DNA of 64,000 bases from contig CM119268.1 of assembly GCA_051294375.1 (NCBI GenBank), positions 10,974,507 through 11,038,506 of the forward strand. Reading direction: 5' to 3'. The notes under the pieces were generated by a model. That model was not told where the DNA came from. It did no database searches and was given only the letters and a program-made list of their open reading frames with translations. Of this stretch, positions 13,702 to 27,586 are shown piece after piece; the first letter of the stretch is position 1; every line of letters begins with the position of its first letter. A program made the translations under genes and the position numbers. This DNA comes from Paraspadella gotoi (Eukaryota; Chaetognatha).

Positions 13702-15308
13702 CGCAAACTGTTTTTGTTGACTTTTGTTTCACAAATTTCCATCATAAATTTATCTTTCTTTATATAGAAAAAAAAAGAGATGATTCCAGCTCCTAGAGTG
13801 TAGTTTATTAAAAAAGTAAAACCTCTTTGTGTTGGAAGTGGTTATTTTAAAAAGAAAATCGTCATCCCGGTTTAAATACTGTGACGGTTTGCCAAGGGAA
13901 ACAATTTTCGTACCGTTAGAACTTAGAACTGTAAAACTGGATGCGATCGAAAAGAGAGAGAGAGCCCAGAAGGAGAGAGAGAGAGAGAGCGAAAGTTTTC
14001 GTCAATCAATTCGTGTCTATCATCAAAACCGAGGTTTTGTAAAATGAGCCCTGAGCCAAGGCCGATTTTAGTACGTTTTTAGGTATTATCACCGTTAAAT
14101 TATAACAACAGAATTGGGTTTAAGCTGAAGCTGCTAAAAAGAAACATTAAAAAATAACCTTTTTAAATTCTATTTTTTTAGGCCTTTTTAAAATATTTTT
14201 GATGGTTTTTATCGTTCGGAAGTCCGAGTACGCGGTTTTGTTTCCGAACGATCGGGAAGAAGAAGCCTCCCTAGAATAAACAAATAAATAATAAAATGGT
14301 TAAATCCAATCGCCACGAAGGAGGAAATCAAAACACCTTGCATCTTTGTTATCCCTTATCAACGTCCGTATTCCCCCGAACCTTTACTTGGGCATGGCCC
14401 GCTCCTCTAATTATCCAAGCCCTGTTGGTCCTTGAGAGAGAATTCCTTCCGGCTTTTCAAGAATTTTATGGTCCCCTGCAGCCCAGAGGATTCGCGCTCT
14501 TCGGTCCCAACCCCTAAAATCAATTGACGCTAAGACGTTTATAGTTTATACTGAACTCCTAACACGCGATCTTTGCATCGGACGCCATGTTTCGAACGGC
14601 GTCTTACATAAATCAGAGAGTTGATTAACCTGAGAAAAATAATGGATTAAAAAAAAATATGGGCGATTAATTTAATACGGATAAAATAGCTATATAGCTT
14701 GAAGAAAGTATTAAGATATAAAGATAAATTATCAAAAAAAAAGCACAACCACGGAAATAACTTATAAGCTTTAATTTTTAAAAAATATCTAGACATATTT
14801 TAAACGAGCTTTGAAATATTGTAAAATGAAATTGTTACAACACCATAATAAAATTTAGTTGATGGAAAATCATGTTTTTCTCTCTGCGATTGTCGGACGA
14901 CATGCTGATGCTTGAAGTCGTTCTCGCCAGTACTCATCCTCATTTTTTTTTTTATGGCTCATTGTGAAGATTTTGTTAATTTTGTTCACAGCAAACGATT
15001 TTAATGAAAAAAAGCCGAGCATGTTTTAACAGGCCAACAACCCGATCCTGATAAATTTTACTTGTAAACGTAAAGGGAAGCCGGAGAAGCACCGGGTATT
15101 ATATCGGATATTACCTAATAGGTAGTTATAACTTGAAACGTCTTCACACTCTGCACTTATTTCGCTAATAAACTTTCAAGTCGACCAGCTTAGCTCTCGT
15201 ACCAAAGGGATAAGAAAACGAAGTAGAGAACCTCAAAGTAGAAAGATAAACATGTCCCCATAGCGTCTTAGTGTTTTCGTCCACTTTCCGTCTCCCATTT
15301 GTCGACCC
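13702..15308. other. TEKT1 upstream region, copy 1
   Basis: Matches 36325-37930 with many small indels. It includes a degraded version of the X-box-like site near 13886-13902 and short GA runs near 13950-13990. No coding region is supported. Confidence 0.6.
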
Positions 15309-15312
15309 CTCT

Positions 15313-15388
<76 letters not shown>

Positions 15389-15410
15389 CTCCTCTCTCTC
15401 TCTCTCTCGA
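15309..15410. repeat. (CT)n microsatellite at a palindrome turn point
   Basis: About 100 bp of nearly pure CT. Left of it the sequence follows 37790-37930 forward. Right of it the sequence follows 39380 downwards in reverse complement. In copy 3 these flanks are separated by about 1.4 kb, so this tract joins two different CT tracts. Confidence 0.85.
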
Positions 15411-16835
15411 TCGGGAGACGACGATCAGAGAGACGATTAGAACGAAATGAGTCATGGAAAAAAAATTACCTGGCATTGTAAAAACTCATATATCGAGGCC
15501 TGAGAAAAAAAGCCTCGCGAGGTGCGGAGGAAGGAAAAAGCTGTCCGAAGCTTGATTCATGATTTTACCAAAGAATGCGGGTTTAATTTATTAATTAGTT
15601 TTTTTTTATTATATTTTGTAGAAATAGTTGACAGGACAAGTTTTAAAACATGTGTCAATGGGTTAATTTTAATATATATTTTTTTTTAGTTTCTGAATGT
15701 ACAAGAAAAAGAAAAATGTCCAGAGCCGAAAAAAGGATCAGATTGCCAACCCTGCCCCCTAAAGAGAAAATAATCGAAAGGTAAGGTCTTTTTTGGTCGT
15801 TCGACCCGCCTAAGTTGACGCGCCGCTGGTGACCCATGTCCCTCAATCAGCGCCAGCGTCAGTCAAGCGCCCACCTCACGTGGCCTTTAACGTCATTGTG
15901 CAAAAACCGACGAGTTCGTCACAGAAAGTCCGCCGACGTCTTGAATAATCGGCTGGAAATCGTCCAAGAAAGCGTTTTTGTCGCAACGAGTCATTTATCG
16001 TCTTTGTTAGCCTCTATAAAACATTCATATATATATATATGTATATATAATATTATATATATATGTATATATAACTATTACCCACATGAGGAATATTTTA
16101 AAGAAGTAACCAAAAAAACTAAAAAGGAAAACAAACTTGAAAATTCGAAAAATTAGCAACATAACGCGATCGACTTACGTTGAACAGTTTCCCTTTGCAA
16201 TTGGATAAACGATTCTTGGTTTTAATAGAATTGCTAAGTGATGTAAGGTTGAAAAGAACACCACCTCTCGATTTATTTAAGTGGATATTTTTGATTTAGT
16301 TTTTAAAATCTAATGATCGCGTCCGAGTCGCCACCCCTTTCACATCCATAATGTGATGTAAATGTCAAAATATGGATGTGATTCGATCGAATCAAGTCTC
16401 GGGTGTGGAGGCAAAAGTTCGCAAAGGTTCGCTAAAGTTCGCTTAAATAGAAATAATTTCTGAAGATGGCGAAAAAAAACGTTCTGCTACCGTAGTAAGC
16501 GCAAGGTAAGGGAACAGCATAAAAACGCAATATGGTAAACGAAATCGATATGAGGATCGGATTTCCCTTCAATCCCTAATCCAACGACATCGACAAAAAC
16601 TCGAAAATAAAAACGGGGAAAAAAAAAAGTCCTTGAAAGATTTTAATTTTTTTTTCTTTTTAAATTTTTCTTTTCTTCAGTTTGACGTGGCCGTCCGGTC
16701 GTTCTAAAGAAGGAGAACCGAAAAATCGCATGACTCAAATTAGAATGGAAATAAGAAAAAAACAAGTTGGACAGAAATCAGGTTCAGAGAGAGAGAGGAG
16801 GAGAGAAGAGAAGAGAGAGAGAGAAGAGAGAGAGA

Positions 16836-16870
<35 letters not shown>

Positions 16871-18515
16871 TGAGATGAGAGGGTCCGACAAAATGGAAAG
16901 ACGGAAGTGGACGAAAACACTAAAAGACCAAGGACAGTTATTTTTCTACTTTTGAGGTTCTCTAACTTCGTTTTCTTATCCCCTTGGTACGAAGAAGCAA
17001 GCTGTTCTGAACTTGAAATTTATTAGCGAAATAAGTGGCCAAGAGTGTGAAGACGTTTCAGATATACTAATAAGTAATAATCCCGATAATAATACCCGGT
17101 GCTCTCCGGCTTCCCTTTACGTTTACAAAGTAAAATTTATCAGGATCGGGTTGTTGGCTGTAAAAAATGCTCGCTTTTCAATTAAAATCGTTTTTTTTGT
17201 TGTGAAAAAATTAAAACAAAATGTCACAATGAAGCCATAAAAAAAAAAAAAATGAAGATGATGTAACTGGTAGAACGACCTTGCAAGCATGCCAGCAGTC
17301 GTCGCGACCAAATCCGAGAGAGAAAAACATATTTTTGCCATCACCTAAATTTTATATGGGTTGTAACAATTTCATTTACAATATTTCAAAGCTCGTTAAA
17401 AATGTTAGAGTATTTTTAAAAAATAAAAGTATCAAGTATTTCGTGGTTGTGCTTTTTTTTTATACATTTATCTTTATATCTAATACTTTCTTCAAGCCTA
17501 TATAGCTATTTTTATCCGTATTAAATAATCGCCATATTTTTTAAATCCATATTTTCTCAGGTTAATCAACTCTCTGAGTTATGAAGACGCCCGTTCGAAA
17601 CAATGCGTCCTGTCAAAGATCGCGTGTTAGAGTCAGTATATACTATAAAAACGTCTAGCGTCAATTGACTTTTAGGGTGACCGAGAGGCGAATCCTCCTG
17701 GCTGGAGGGACTATAAAATCTGAGAAAAAGAGGCCGGAGGAATTCCTCTCAAAAGACTCAAGCAGGGCTTGGATAATTAGAGGAGCGGCCAAGCCCAAGT
17801 AAAGGTGGAATAGCGGACGTTGATAACGACCCCGGCACATACCACAAAGAGCAAGGCATTAGTTTAGATTCACATCCTCGTGGCGAGTGAATTTTCATTT
17901 TTTAATTATTTATTTGTTTATTTAGGAGACCGAGTTCGGAAACCAAAACATCGGACTTCCGAACGATAAAAACCATCAATATTTAAAAAGACCTCAAAAA
18001 TAGAATTTAAAAGAGTTAATTTTATAAATGTTTCGTTTAGCAGCTTCAGCCTTACACCCACATTCTGTTGTATATAATTTAACGGTGGATAACCACTAAA
18101 ACGTACTAAATCGGCCGTTGGCCTCAGGCTCATTATCAACAACTCGGAGTTTGATATAGACACCGAATTGATGACGAAACTTTCGCTCTCTTCTCTCTCT
18201 CTCTGCTGCTCCTCTCTCTTCGAATCGCAATCATTTTTACAGTCTAATTCCGGACGAATCTGATATCCTCCTCACACACATAGGCACACACCGCACCACC
18301 ACACAGGGTACCGCTCGCGTTTAACCAGAGAGAGATGCTTTTCTTTTATAAAAACCACTCCACACAAGAGGTTTATAACTTTTTTTTTTAATAAAACTAC
18401 AACACTACAAGGGGATAGGGGTACACCATATATATCATTTTTTTTCTATCACTAGACGACTAACTATTTTTAAGATGAAATTTGTGAACACAAAAGTCAA
18501 ACAAAAAACAGTTGC
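15411..18515 (-). repeat. Inverted copy of the TEKT1 upstream region
   Basis: Reverse complement of about 36330-39380: spacer first (15411-16785), then a GA tract (about 16785-16870), then the region upstream of TEKT1 (16875-18515). The palindromic AT run at 16020-16080 matches 38705-38770. No independent gene is supported. Together with 13702-15308 it makes a large inverted repeat around the CT tract at 15309. Confidence 0.8.
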
Positions 18516-19113
18516 GATGGCCAGCTGGTGACGCCGCCCCAGCGGTTTAACGATCGAGGAATGGAGCATCGCCAACAAGCTCAAAAACAAAAACTCCGAA
18601 GTCGGAAAGATATGGCGCAACGGGTCATAGCCGACATCGACGCGTTTGGCCATCAGACCGCAGACCGACGTTAACAAAACGCCAGGCCGACGTCCAAGAA
18701 AAAGCTCCAGCAGAGAATTTGGACAGTCAGGTTCTGGAAGAAGGAGCCGAGACAAAGCTCGAACGACTGAGGCAGGAGAACGATAAAGCTATGGCCTACA
18801 AGGTGAGAGGCATGATGTTATTACAATCGCTGAATATTATATATTGTGTGAAAAACGGTTGTTTAATTTCCTATGTCCTCATCGGATTCCATTTTCGCAC
18901 AGGTGCGCGTGAAAAGTGCCTGGAGGGATCGCTGAGGCCGCTGACCATCGCTCAGTAACAACATCGCCAACCGCGAGAGGCGCGCGGATCGAGCTCAACG
19001 CACGACCCTACCCAAAAGGAGCTGATGAAAGAAGGTAGAAGTTGCACAAGGGGTCATGAAACTTCTCAAACGGCTTCATGCAGAAATGGTGGAGCAAATC
19101 CGGCTCAACGAAA
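18516..19113 (+). pseudogene. Inverted, truncated fragment of tektin-1
   Basis: Reads on the plus strand as tektin-1 exon 1 (ATG at 18516) and part of exon 2 (from about 18904) before stopping at the N gap at 19114. It is the reverse complement of roughly 35750-36324 with frame-breaking indels. It ends the inverted arm of the copy 1 palindrome and is not a separate gene. Confidence 0.8.
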
Positions 19114-19345
19114 NNNNNNNNNNNNNNNNNNNNNNNNNTTTTTGCCTCGCTAGATTCTAATTTTATTTTCTTGTTTTCATATGCATTTTTTCTTGACAAA
19201 TTTGAATGGAGTGAAATTGAAAAACGGCTTTAGCTAGCGAAAAGAAATTAATCAAATTTTAACATTTTGAAATCGTTATTCAGTTTTTATTGGAGCTCTA
19301 TTCATATTAGCCGATGGTAATTTTNNNNNNNNNNNNNNNNNNNNN
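19114..19345. other. Two assembly gaps with transporter 5' flank between them
   Basis: N runs at 19114-19138 (25 N) and 19325-19345 (21 N). The left side is inverted TEKT1; from 19139 the sequence restarts as forward transporter 5' flank matching about 2305 onwards. The order across the first gap therefore changes orientation and is not supported by continuous sequence. Confidence 0.95.
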
Positions 19346-20056
19346 TAAGAGAATTAAGAAAGATAGATTTCCGGTAAGTCTACAAAAGTAAGTTACCAAA
19401 AAAAATTAACTATTTTAGCTATTTTTTAGACTCTCCCATGTTTCCTTATCGATATCCTAGTCGCGTTTTGACGTTCGAGAATCTTTGGACCCGTCAAGAT
19501 TCATTATCGGGTTAATTTCTTGTTTATTTTTGTGGCGGGGTGTCCCAGATAATCGATAACGAAGCTCTCGTCCGAGTTTTCGATGTAAGGATTTTTCGTG
19601 ACCTTCAATTTTCTTTTCACTCTTTCTACAATTATCGGGGGAAAATATTTTTTTTTCGAATCGAATGGAACGTTTACACTTTATTCATTAACTATTGTTT
19701 TCAACCATTAACTTTGTTTTGAATTAAGTTTTGATTACACTTTCTCCAAGCGATTTATTTTAGATCGGTTTTTTTTCTCGACACTTTAGTGACTTCTTCA
19801 GGTATTGCGTTTTCCGCCGAGAGCTTTTCAAAATTATTTATTAACACTATTCGCTCTCATTATTTGTTACAGTAATTTTTCGCAAATATTTCCATTTGCA
19901 AAACTGCATCGCCATTCTTCATCCACTCGTAAATGGAGGCGGAGAGAAGAAGGAACCAATAATTTTTTTTCTTCAAAAAGTAGAAAATTTATTTACGTAA
20001 AGCGGTTTTTTTTTTCACCATCTTCTACGTAAGTAGAAAAATAAAGCGCCGTCGCC

Positions 20057-23000
20057 ATGGCTCACATACGCGGCTCACATTTGGTGGTGTCCCCGGACGA
20101 CCTGGAGGACGCCACCATGTCGCTGCACATGTCCTCGGTGCAGCAGACAGCTACCCAGGAGGGCTGCGTGGACAGCCTTGGCCGTTATCAGCCGGCCGGA
20201 GCCAAGAAGCAGTGGAACATCACGGTCCCGATGGGCTTCGCAGCTCTCTGCGCCAGCCTCGCCAATCTAGCCCGCGGATTCGTGCTGGGTAAGGTGGGAT
20301 CGGGTTGGTGGGAAGGGGAAGTGATAGTGAATGGTAATGAGTAATATATAAATGCTGTAGCTGAAAGAGAGAAGTTCTTGCCACTTTAGCGATAAGAACA
20401 AAGAGAAAATAAGTAGAACAAAGAACTTCAGCCCCTCCCCCCCACAAAAAAGGGGAAAAAGTAGGCGTGAGAAAACCGGAACAAAAAAAGAAGAGCGTTG
20501 CCCGCTGAGACTCGTTCGGTTCGCTGGTAAGTAACCGCTCGGCTCTTGGAAGAGATGACCATGCGAGGTTTCTTGAGGCTTTTCTCCTGTTTTCCGACAT
20601 TTGGTCGCCGAAACCTCATAATCGGTTTCCGAAGGATCTGTATTCCCAGTATGGCCTATTGGGGTAATCTGTCTGGCAGTGACTGCATGCGATTTCTTCT
20701 CTCGATGTTGCTATGTGATTGTGCAACTTGCAAATATTTTCGCAATTGCGAGAGCGAAGTTTCATCGGAAAATTTTGAATATATCGCGGAGAAACTGAAC
20801 CCGTATGTAACTACGATAAAACAAACCGCGGATTTATTTTTGAAAAACTACAAAACCCGGATGTAACTTTCTAAAGGAAAAATATCGGATTGGGTTCGGC
20901 GTCCCGACGCCATTTTTTTTTCTTCCCCGCGTTTTTTTAGGCGCCCATCGGAACGTGATTGAAATTCGATTTGTCAAAACTAATTTCGTTGCCCCCTCAA
21001 TTTTTTTTTTTTTTTTTTTTGAGTTTTTAGTTTTTTCTCCCAACTAATCTAAAGCCATCGGGCATTTTTCTCGTTTCCTTTTTTTTTTTTCTCGCTCTTT
21101 TTTCTTGTTTCTCCCTTTTTTAATATCTTTTATTTATTTTCTTTCTCCTTTTTTTATTTTTAAAATACTCCGTTCTCCACGAGGAGCCGAAACATAGTTT
21201 TTGCAGCTTTAACTTAAAAATATTTAAAACATATTTTACAATTTTTTTTTTTTTAGCAAATCTAAACCTATTTTTAAAATTGAAAAAAATAGGATTTTAA
21301 AATTTAATGATTTTATAAAAAAATTTTAATTAATATTATATAATTTTTTTTAAAGTTTAATTATTTTTGTTTATATATAAAAGCAGAAAAAAAAACATTG
21401 TTCCATCGCTCAATTCATCGCTCCACCCTATTATATAATCACGACCCTAAGATTTAATAAACCTCATATTTTTTTTCCTCTTTGGGCTCTCCGATCAACT
21501 TTGTAATCCTTTTTTACAATTTTATGTCCTCGTTCACTCTTGTTTTATTATCTCACATACCTTATTCCCCCCCCCCTTCCCCCCAAAATCCGTTCCTCCT
21601 CAGGCTATTCCTCTCCTTCTATCCGCGAATTAGAAGAATTTGGTCTCCTAAGCAACGCCGACGAAACCTCGTGGTACGGATCCTTGACTCCGATTGGTTC
21701 TCTCTTCGGCGCTCTCATTGGTGGATATTTCTCTCATACCTTAGGAAGAAAACTGAGGTAAGTGATGGTTTATGCAAAAACGCGCTGATGGCGCGCGAGG
21801 CCGTGCGAAGGGCGCGAGATTTCGACTGTGGAATCTCTCTATCTCCATCATTTTCCCTCTCTCTCTCCCCCTCTCTCTCCTTCCTCTCTACCCGCTTTCT
21901 GTCTTGAGTGTTTTTTCTCCGGGGCATTTGGAACGAGAAATCAGATTGAAAGATGTTGCCGCGCTTTTCTTGTCTAGTTTGTGATAGTTTGCCACGAAAT
22001 ACTCCCGTATCTATGATTATGTTCAAACTTTGTCAACTTCCCTCCCTCCTGTTTTTTAAAAGCACCATGCTGACCTGATCCCCCTAGCGTTCGGTTGGTT
22101 AGCCATCGTCATGGCCGACGACATCGGATGGCTCTACTTGGGGCGCGCCTTCACGGCGTCGGCAACGGAATGTCTTCGCTCGTCACTCTCCGTCTACGTC
22201 TCCGAAGTCTCTTTCCTCCAACGCTCGGGGTGAGAGGGACTCGGTTTGGCGGGAAAGAATTTTTTTTTGAAAATCCCGAGAAAAACGAAATGAAAAAAAT
22301 CTGCCGCTGGCCAAAAAAAATGGCGTACTTGGTATTGTCCTTGAAAATTGCGTGGTGTTTTTTTTGTTTTTTTTTCATTTTTATTGGCTTGCATATCTAA
22401 AAAAGTTAATAAAATACAAATATAAAAATATATAAAATTTTGTTCATGTCATGATTGCTGCTACGTCGACATTGCTTGACGCAAGTCGGCCTTAGGCTTT
22501 TAGACCTCAGGCTTTCATTATTAAAAAATATTACATTTAATTTCCTTCAGAATGCTAAAAAGATATTAGTATAATTGAAAGGAGCTTATGTAGGCTTGGA
22601 AATGCGTTTTGCCACAAATTGCAAACTTTCGTGAAAATCTTTCTCTCCTTCCTCTAACTTTTTCCCGCGAATTATTTTTTCCTCAAGCGAAAATTAATTG
22701 TTCGCTCAGGCATTTGTTGGGAACCATCAATCAGATCGCGGCATCCGTCGGCGTCTTTGTCGTCTACCTCCTGCCTTTTGCACCTGGACTACAAATGGCT
22801 GGCGGTCTGCGGAGGAATCAACGCCGCCCTTACCATGTGATGATCGACTTTTATGCCCGAGACGCCAAGGTGATTAACTTTTGATCCAATTAGGTCGCTG
22901 ATTCCAAACCTACCTAAGTCGCAAGTTGTGCCCATTTTCACAGGTGGTGTGGTCTCCAAAGGGCGAACTCCCGAAGCAATCGACAATTCATGTGGCTTCG

Positions 23001-25899
23001 CGGTTGCGACAAGGGAAACGGCGCAGATGGTCATCCTCAAATTGGAGGAAGAGATGATGAAGGCAACACACGAGCTTCTCCATCAAAGAGCTCGTCCACC
23101 CGGAGGTTTTAAAACCATTCGCCATCTCTCAACTCTCCATGTTCTTCCAACAATTCACAGGGCCTATTTCGTTCTTTTGTTTTATACGCAAACGATATTT
23201 GAGGTAATGAAGACGAATCGAAGCAAAATTTACTTTTTAATTTCAGTAAAGTTATAGTAAGAGTTTATAGAGCGTTTTCGTAAATAGTCCTAGATTGAGA
23301 AGAATTCGAAAAAAAAAAAAAAAAACAAAAAAAAAACCGACCGAATTCCAAATGATTTTCTGTTAGTCCCAGATTCGAGCCCAGTTTTCTCGCATTTTCT
23401 CTTTTTGCGCGTCACTTTACCTCTGTGTCTCACAGCCTCAGGATCTAGGCAAGTGTATTTTCTTTTTATCGCCATCGATTTCGGCGACGCTCTATTTTCG
23501 CTTCGGTCGTCTGATGTTTTTTTTTTCTTTCTTGCAATGGATGCAACCAATGGCATCGACGTCAAAGATGGCGGCGCCAAACTTTCTTTTTTTTTCTTTT
23601 TGCACGATTCGCCACGTTGTGACGTAATCACTTAGTTTTTTTTTTTTACCTATGCAACCTCACTCTCTGATTGATTCACAACTCATTCACGTGAGCGGAA
23701 AGGCGAAAAAACGAATGTCATTAGCGCCGGACGTGGTCGAATTTATAAAACGGCTCCTCGTTATGCAAGAGGGAGCGCCAGGGAGCTCGCCTAACGTACG
23801 CGAATGACGGTTTGTGCTATCTCGCCCTTTTTGAATTCGCAGAGTCAATTTTTTTTCCTTAGATGGTCGGGTCGCCAATGGCAAAGCGGCGACGGCCGTG
23901 ATGGGCGCGTCACCGTCATCGCCTACGCCTTCACGCTCTGCTCGTCGAACGCACGGGGCGTCGGATCATGCTAAATATTTCCGCCATCGTGAGTGGATTA
24001 CTGGAAGCGAATGATAAGATGACGAGAGAGAGAGAGGCAATTTGGGGGACCATATTATTTGCCTTAGATTCGACAAGGTGGCCAAATGCCTCATCTTTTC
24101 TATGGCTCGACCATTTAGCGGTTCTATCACGTTCCCTTTTGAGCCTTTTTTCTTCTCCGTAGTTTATTTTTTGGATGGTGGGGAAAAATAAACTGTGAAA
24201 ATGGGAAAGCTTTGTCGTGAAGGTTTTTGCTCGGCGCAACTCGATATAGGACGTTTTCGTAAGTCAATTCGCCAAATATAAAGATAAAGCTTATTGTGAT
24301 TAGAATAAAGATAAATACCGTGAGTCTTATTAAAGCCCCAAAGAATGATATTAATAACATGTAGAACGCTCTTATGAGTTATGTGTTTCAATACCTGTCC
24401 ACTCTAATTTTTACTGTTAGGGGAGTTCGAGCTTTTATTTCTTTTTAGGCGTCTCGTGAGTGCTACGCGTTGGGCGCCTGTTTTTACGTTCACGACAATT
24501 GAACAACTTGGTACCCGAAACTCGACTCACGTGAGTAGATGACGATGAATCATGTAGGTTTAAATTCAATGCAACGATGATTTTATATGTGACACTTGTT
24601 TTAAGGTTTAAAATTCAGAGAAAAAGATTGACTATCGCATAAAAATCGAAAAAGTTTTCTTAATGTCTCTTACTCCCCCAGGTTTTTCCGTTGCCACGAC
24701 AACGCGCCTCTTAAGGAGGAAGTGAACCGAATCATCTCCTACGTGGCGCTCATCGCTGCAGTCGGTTACATGGGGTCATACTCGTTTGGATACGGCCCGC
24801 TGCCATGGGTCTCCATCAGTGAACTCATTCCCCTCAGAGCCAGGGCCACGGTGAGATATGTGGGGGGGGGATAAGAGTATATTTCCAAATTAAACGAATT
24901 AGTATAAATATTTCGAGTTTTAACATTTTAGTTTGTTTTGAAATGTTAAATTGTACTGTTTATTGGAGAACGAAAGCCACGTTAGATAGGGTGCCAATAT
25001 AAATAGGTATTGCTTATTATTAAACAATGAAGCAGCAGTAACTTGTAACAAATGATTGCTCTGAGCGGAAAGTAGGCTAATCCAAGATCGTTCCGGCGTT
25101 GGTCGTCTCCTGAGACCAAGTAATGAGGATGAGTGGAACCATGGTCCATGATCTGGATTTCCTGGCGCTCGCGAACACCAATTGCGAATTTTTGGGAAAT
25201 AGTTAAATAAATCGTCTGCTTTCAGTTGAATCGGCATTTTTAAAAAGTCAATTTGAAGCTACAAATTGAAATTGAAATACTAGTATAATATTATTGAGCT
25301 TGAATTGAAAAAAAATTCTATGCCGTCTCTAGTTTTTGTGAGAAAAAAAAATTACAGAAAAAGGGCGTTGCCTCACTGCACCGTAATCCTCAAGAGGACA
25401 ATCGGCGACTAACCATTCTATGGCGGCCGCTTCGCCGCCCGCCTCGCCGCCTTTCTAGCCATTCGCCTTTCAATTCGCTAATGAGTTTCGCGAATTCCAA
25501 TAAAAAAAATGTTGCCTGCGTTTAATCACCTGGAATTTTTTTTACCTGGGCTTCGCCATCATTTTGTTTATTGACATCGTTATCGTTTTCTTCGCTCGTA
25601 ACGATTTTCTATTTTTATTTTATTTTTTAACAGTGGGAGGAATCGCCGTGTGCCTTACTTGTTGTTTGTCATTCAGCGTGACAAAGCCTTCGCACCTCTC
25701 AGCGCCGCCATCGGCACGGCGGGCTGCTTCTGGCTTTTTGCCGGCTTTTTCCTCCCTTTCGCTCATTTACGTGACGTTTTTGCTTCCGAGAACCAAGGGC
25801 CGAACGCTGGAAGAGATCGAGTACTACTCAAGGAGGGACATTTCCCCGATAAATACTCCAGCCTTCGGCCGACCCAAGATCACTACCAGACCCGTGTGA
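20057..25899 (+). pseudogene. Copy 2 of the class III sugar transporter
   Basis: Exons at 20057-20288 (ATG to donor GTAAGG, open throughout, best version of exon 1), 21604-21757, 22063-22229, 22710-22869, 22944-23203, 23863-23988, 24449-24530, 24682-24850 and about 25634-25899. Exon 1 encodes an N-terminal cytoplasmic segment and the start of the first membrane helix; it ends in phase 1, which fits exon 2 of the intact copy. Exons 1 and 2 are clean, but several others have one-base indels. The intron before 24449 differs from copies 1 and 3 by a replaced segment, so this copy may be the other haplotype rather than only a noisy read. Confidence 0.75.
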
Positions 25900-26289
25900 A
25901 CGGAGCTTTGTTTGTTTACATATAGTATTTTTAATTCGCCGCTACAATTGTTGTGCGATCGGGTTTAGTTTTTTGACAGTTTAATTTTTTTTTTTTTTTT
26001 TTTTACAATTTTGCGTTTTGTGATGCGCTTTGGTGGTTTTGAATGATAAAGATTATTTCGTAAAAAAGCAATTGTTTTAAATTATTTTATCAACGCCAAC
26101 AATTGCAAAAATATCAAGATTAGAAGCCTTTTGTTTCTTATAGTTATCAAGAGATCCAAGAGATGGCGAATGCAATACGAAAGAAAAAACAAAGATTTAA
26201 AAACAATTTTGAACGAAAGAGAATCAGAAAATTGGATTCTGAAAATCATTTTCGGGGACTAAAGTAAAGAGCAAGGTTACTAATTTCAT
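25900..26289. other. Short convergent spacer, copy 2
   Basis: AT-rich spacer between the 3' ends of transporter copy 2 and the KIF25 fragment. It matches 32031-32418 apart from small indels. No gene is seen. Confidence 0.6.
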
Positions 26290-26623
26290 TCCATCTTTAG
26301 GCCCGATAGGACCTTTAGGGGCCACTTGGGCGGCGCCCTCTGGCCAAACCCTAGGACTTTGCAGCGTCTCCTGGGCCACGAACGCTCCGGTAGGCGAGAC
26401 GCAAGACCAATAACCGCCAGTTTGGGCGGTCACCGCCTACAGCGTCGCTTAACAAAGTGGCGTAAGGCGCGAGTTTCGATAAGGACGTGGGTGCGTTCCC
26501 CGGCGACGGTCGCGTAAGCACGTCGCCAACGCTGCCAGAGGCTCCGATTGATGTGGGAGGTCTCGCGGAGTGGCGGCGCATTTGTCTCTTTAGTGACGCC
26601 CCGCATGCCGACGCATTCGATCC
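26290..26623 (-). pseudogene. Truncated C-terminal fragment of KIF25, copy 2
   Basis: Matches the last part of the motor exon at 32419-34021 (switch II to C-terminus), with indels, and is cut by the N gap at 26624. It shows that copy 2 had the same gene order before the assembly jumped to copy 3. Confidence 0.75.
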
Positions 26624-26648
26624 NNNNNNNNNNNNNNNNNNNNNNNNN
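26624..26648. other. Assembly gap (25 N)
   Basis: The left side is KIF25 of copy 2. The right side is mid intron 1 of transporter copy 3, matching about 20655 onwards. The gap therefore joins two overlapping copies out of order and removes transporter exon 1 from copy 3. Confidence 0.95.
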
Positions 26649-27586
26649 CTATTGGGGTAATCTGTGCTGCAGTGACTGCACTGCGATTTCTTCTCTCGAT
26701 GTGCTATGTGATTGTGCAACTTGCAAATATTTTCGAAATTGCGAGAGCGAGTTTCATCGGAAAATTTTGAATATATCGCGGAGAAACTGAACCCCGTATG
26801 TAACTACGATAAAACAAACCCGGATTTATTTTTGAAGAAACTACAAAACCCGGATGTAACTTTCTAAAGGAAAAATATCGGATTGGGTTCGGCGTCCCGA
26901 CGCCATTTTTTTTTCTTCCCGCGTTTTTTTAGCGCCCATCGGAACGTGATTGAAATTCGATTTGTCAAAACTAATTTTCGTTGCCCCCTCAATTTTTTTT
27001 TTTTTTTGAGTTTTTAGTTTTTTCCCAACTAATCTAAAGCCATCGGGCATTCTTTCTCGTTTCCTTTCTTTTTTTTTCTCGCTCTTTTTTCTTGTTTCTC
27101 CCTTTTTTAATATCTTTTATTTATTTTCTTCTCCTTTTTTATTTTTTAAATACTCCGTTCTCCACGAGGAGCCAAATACATAGTTTTTGCAGCTTTAACT
27201 TAAAAATATTATAAAACATATTTTACAATTTTTTTTATTTAGCAAAATCAAACCTATTTTTAAAATTGAAAAAATAGGATTTTAAAATTTATGATTTTAT
27301 AAAAAAAATTTAATTAATTTTATTATATATTTTTTTTAAAGTTTAATTATTTTTGTTATATATACAAAGGCAGAAAAAAACGTTGTTCCATCGCTCAATT
27401 CATCGCTCCACCCTATTATATAATCACGACCCTGAGATTTAATAAACCTCATATTTTTTTTCCTCTTTGGGCTCTCCGTCAACTTTGTAATCCCTTTTTA
27501 CAATTTTAGTCCTCGTTCACTCTTGTTTTTATTATCTCACATCCTTATTCCCCCCCCCCTTCCCCCCCAAATCCGTTCCTCCTCAG

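Noticed and set aside
15165-15476. Open frames encoding Arg/Glu or Ser/Leu dipeptide repeats
   Set aside because: They are translations of (GA)n/(CT)n microsatellites with no start context, domain or splice support.
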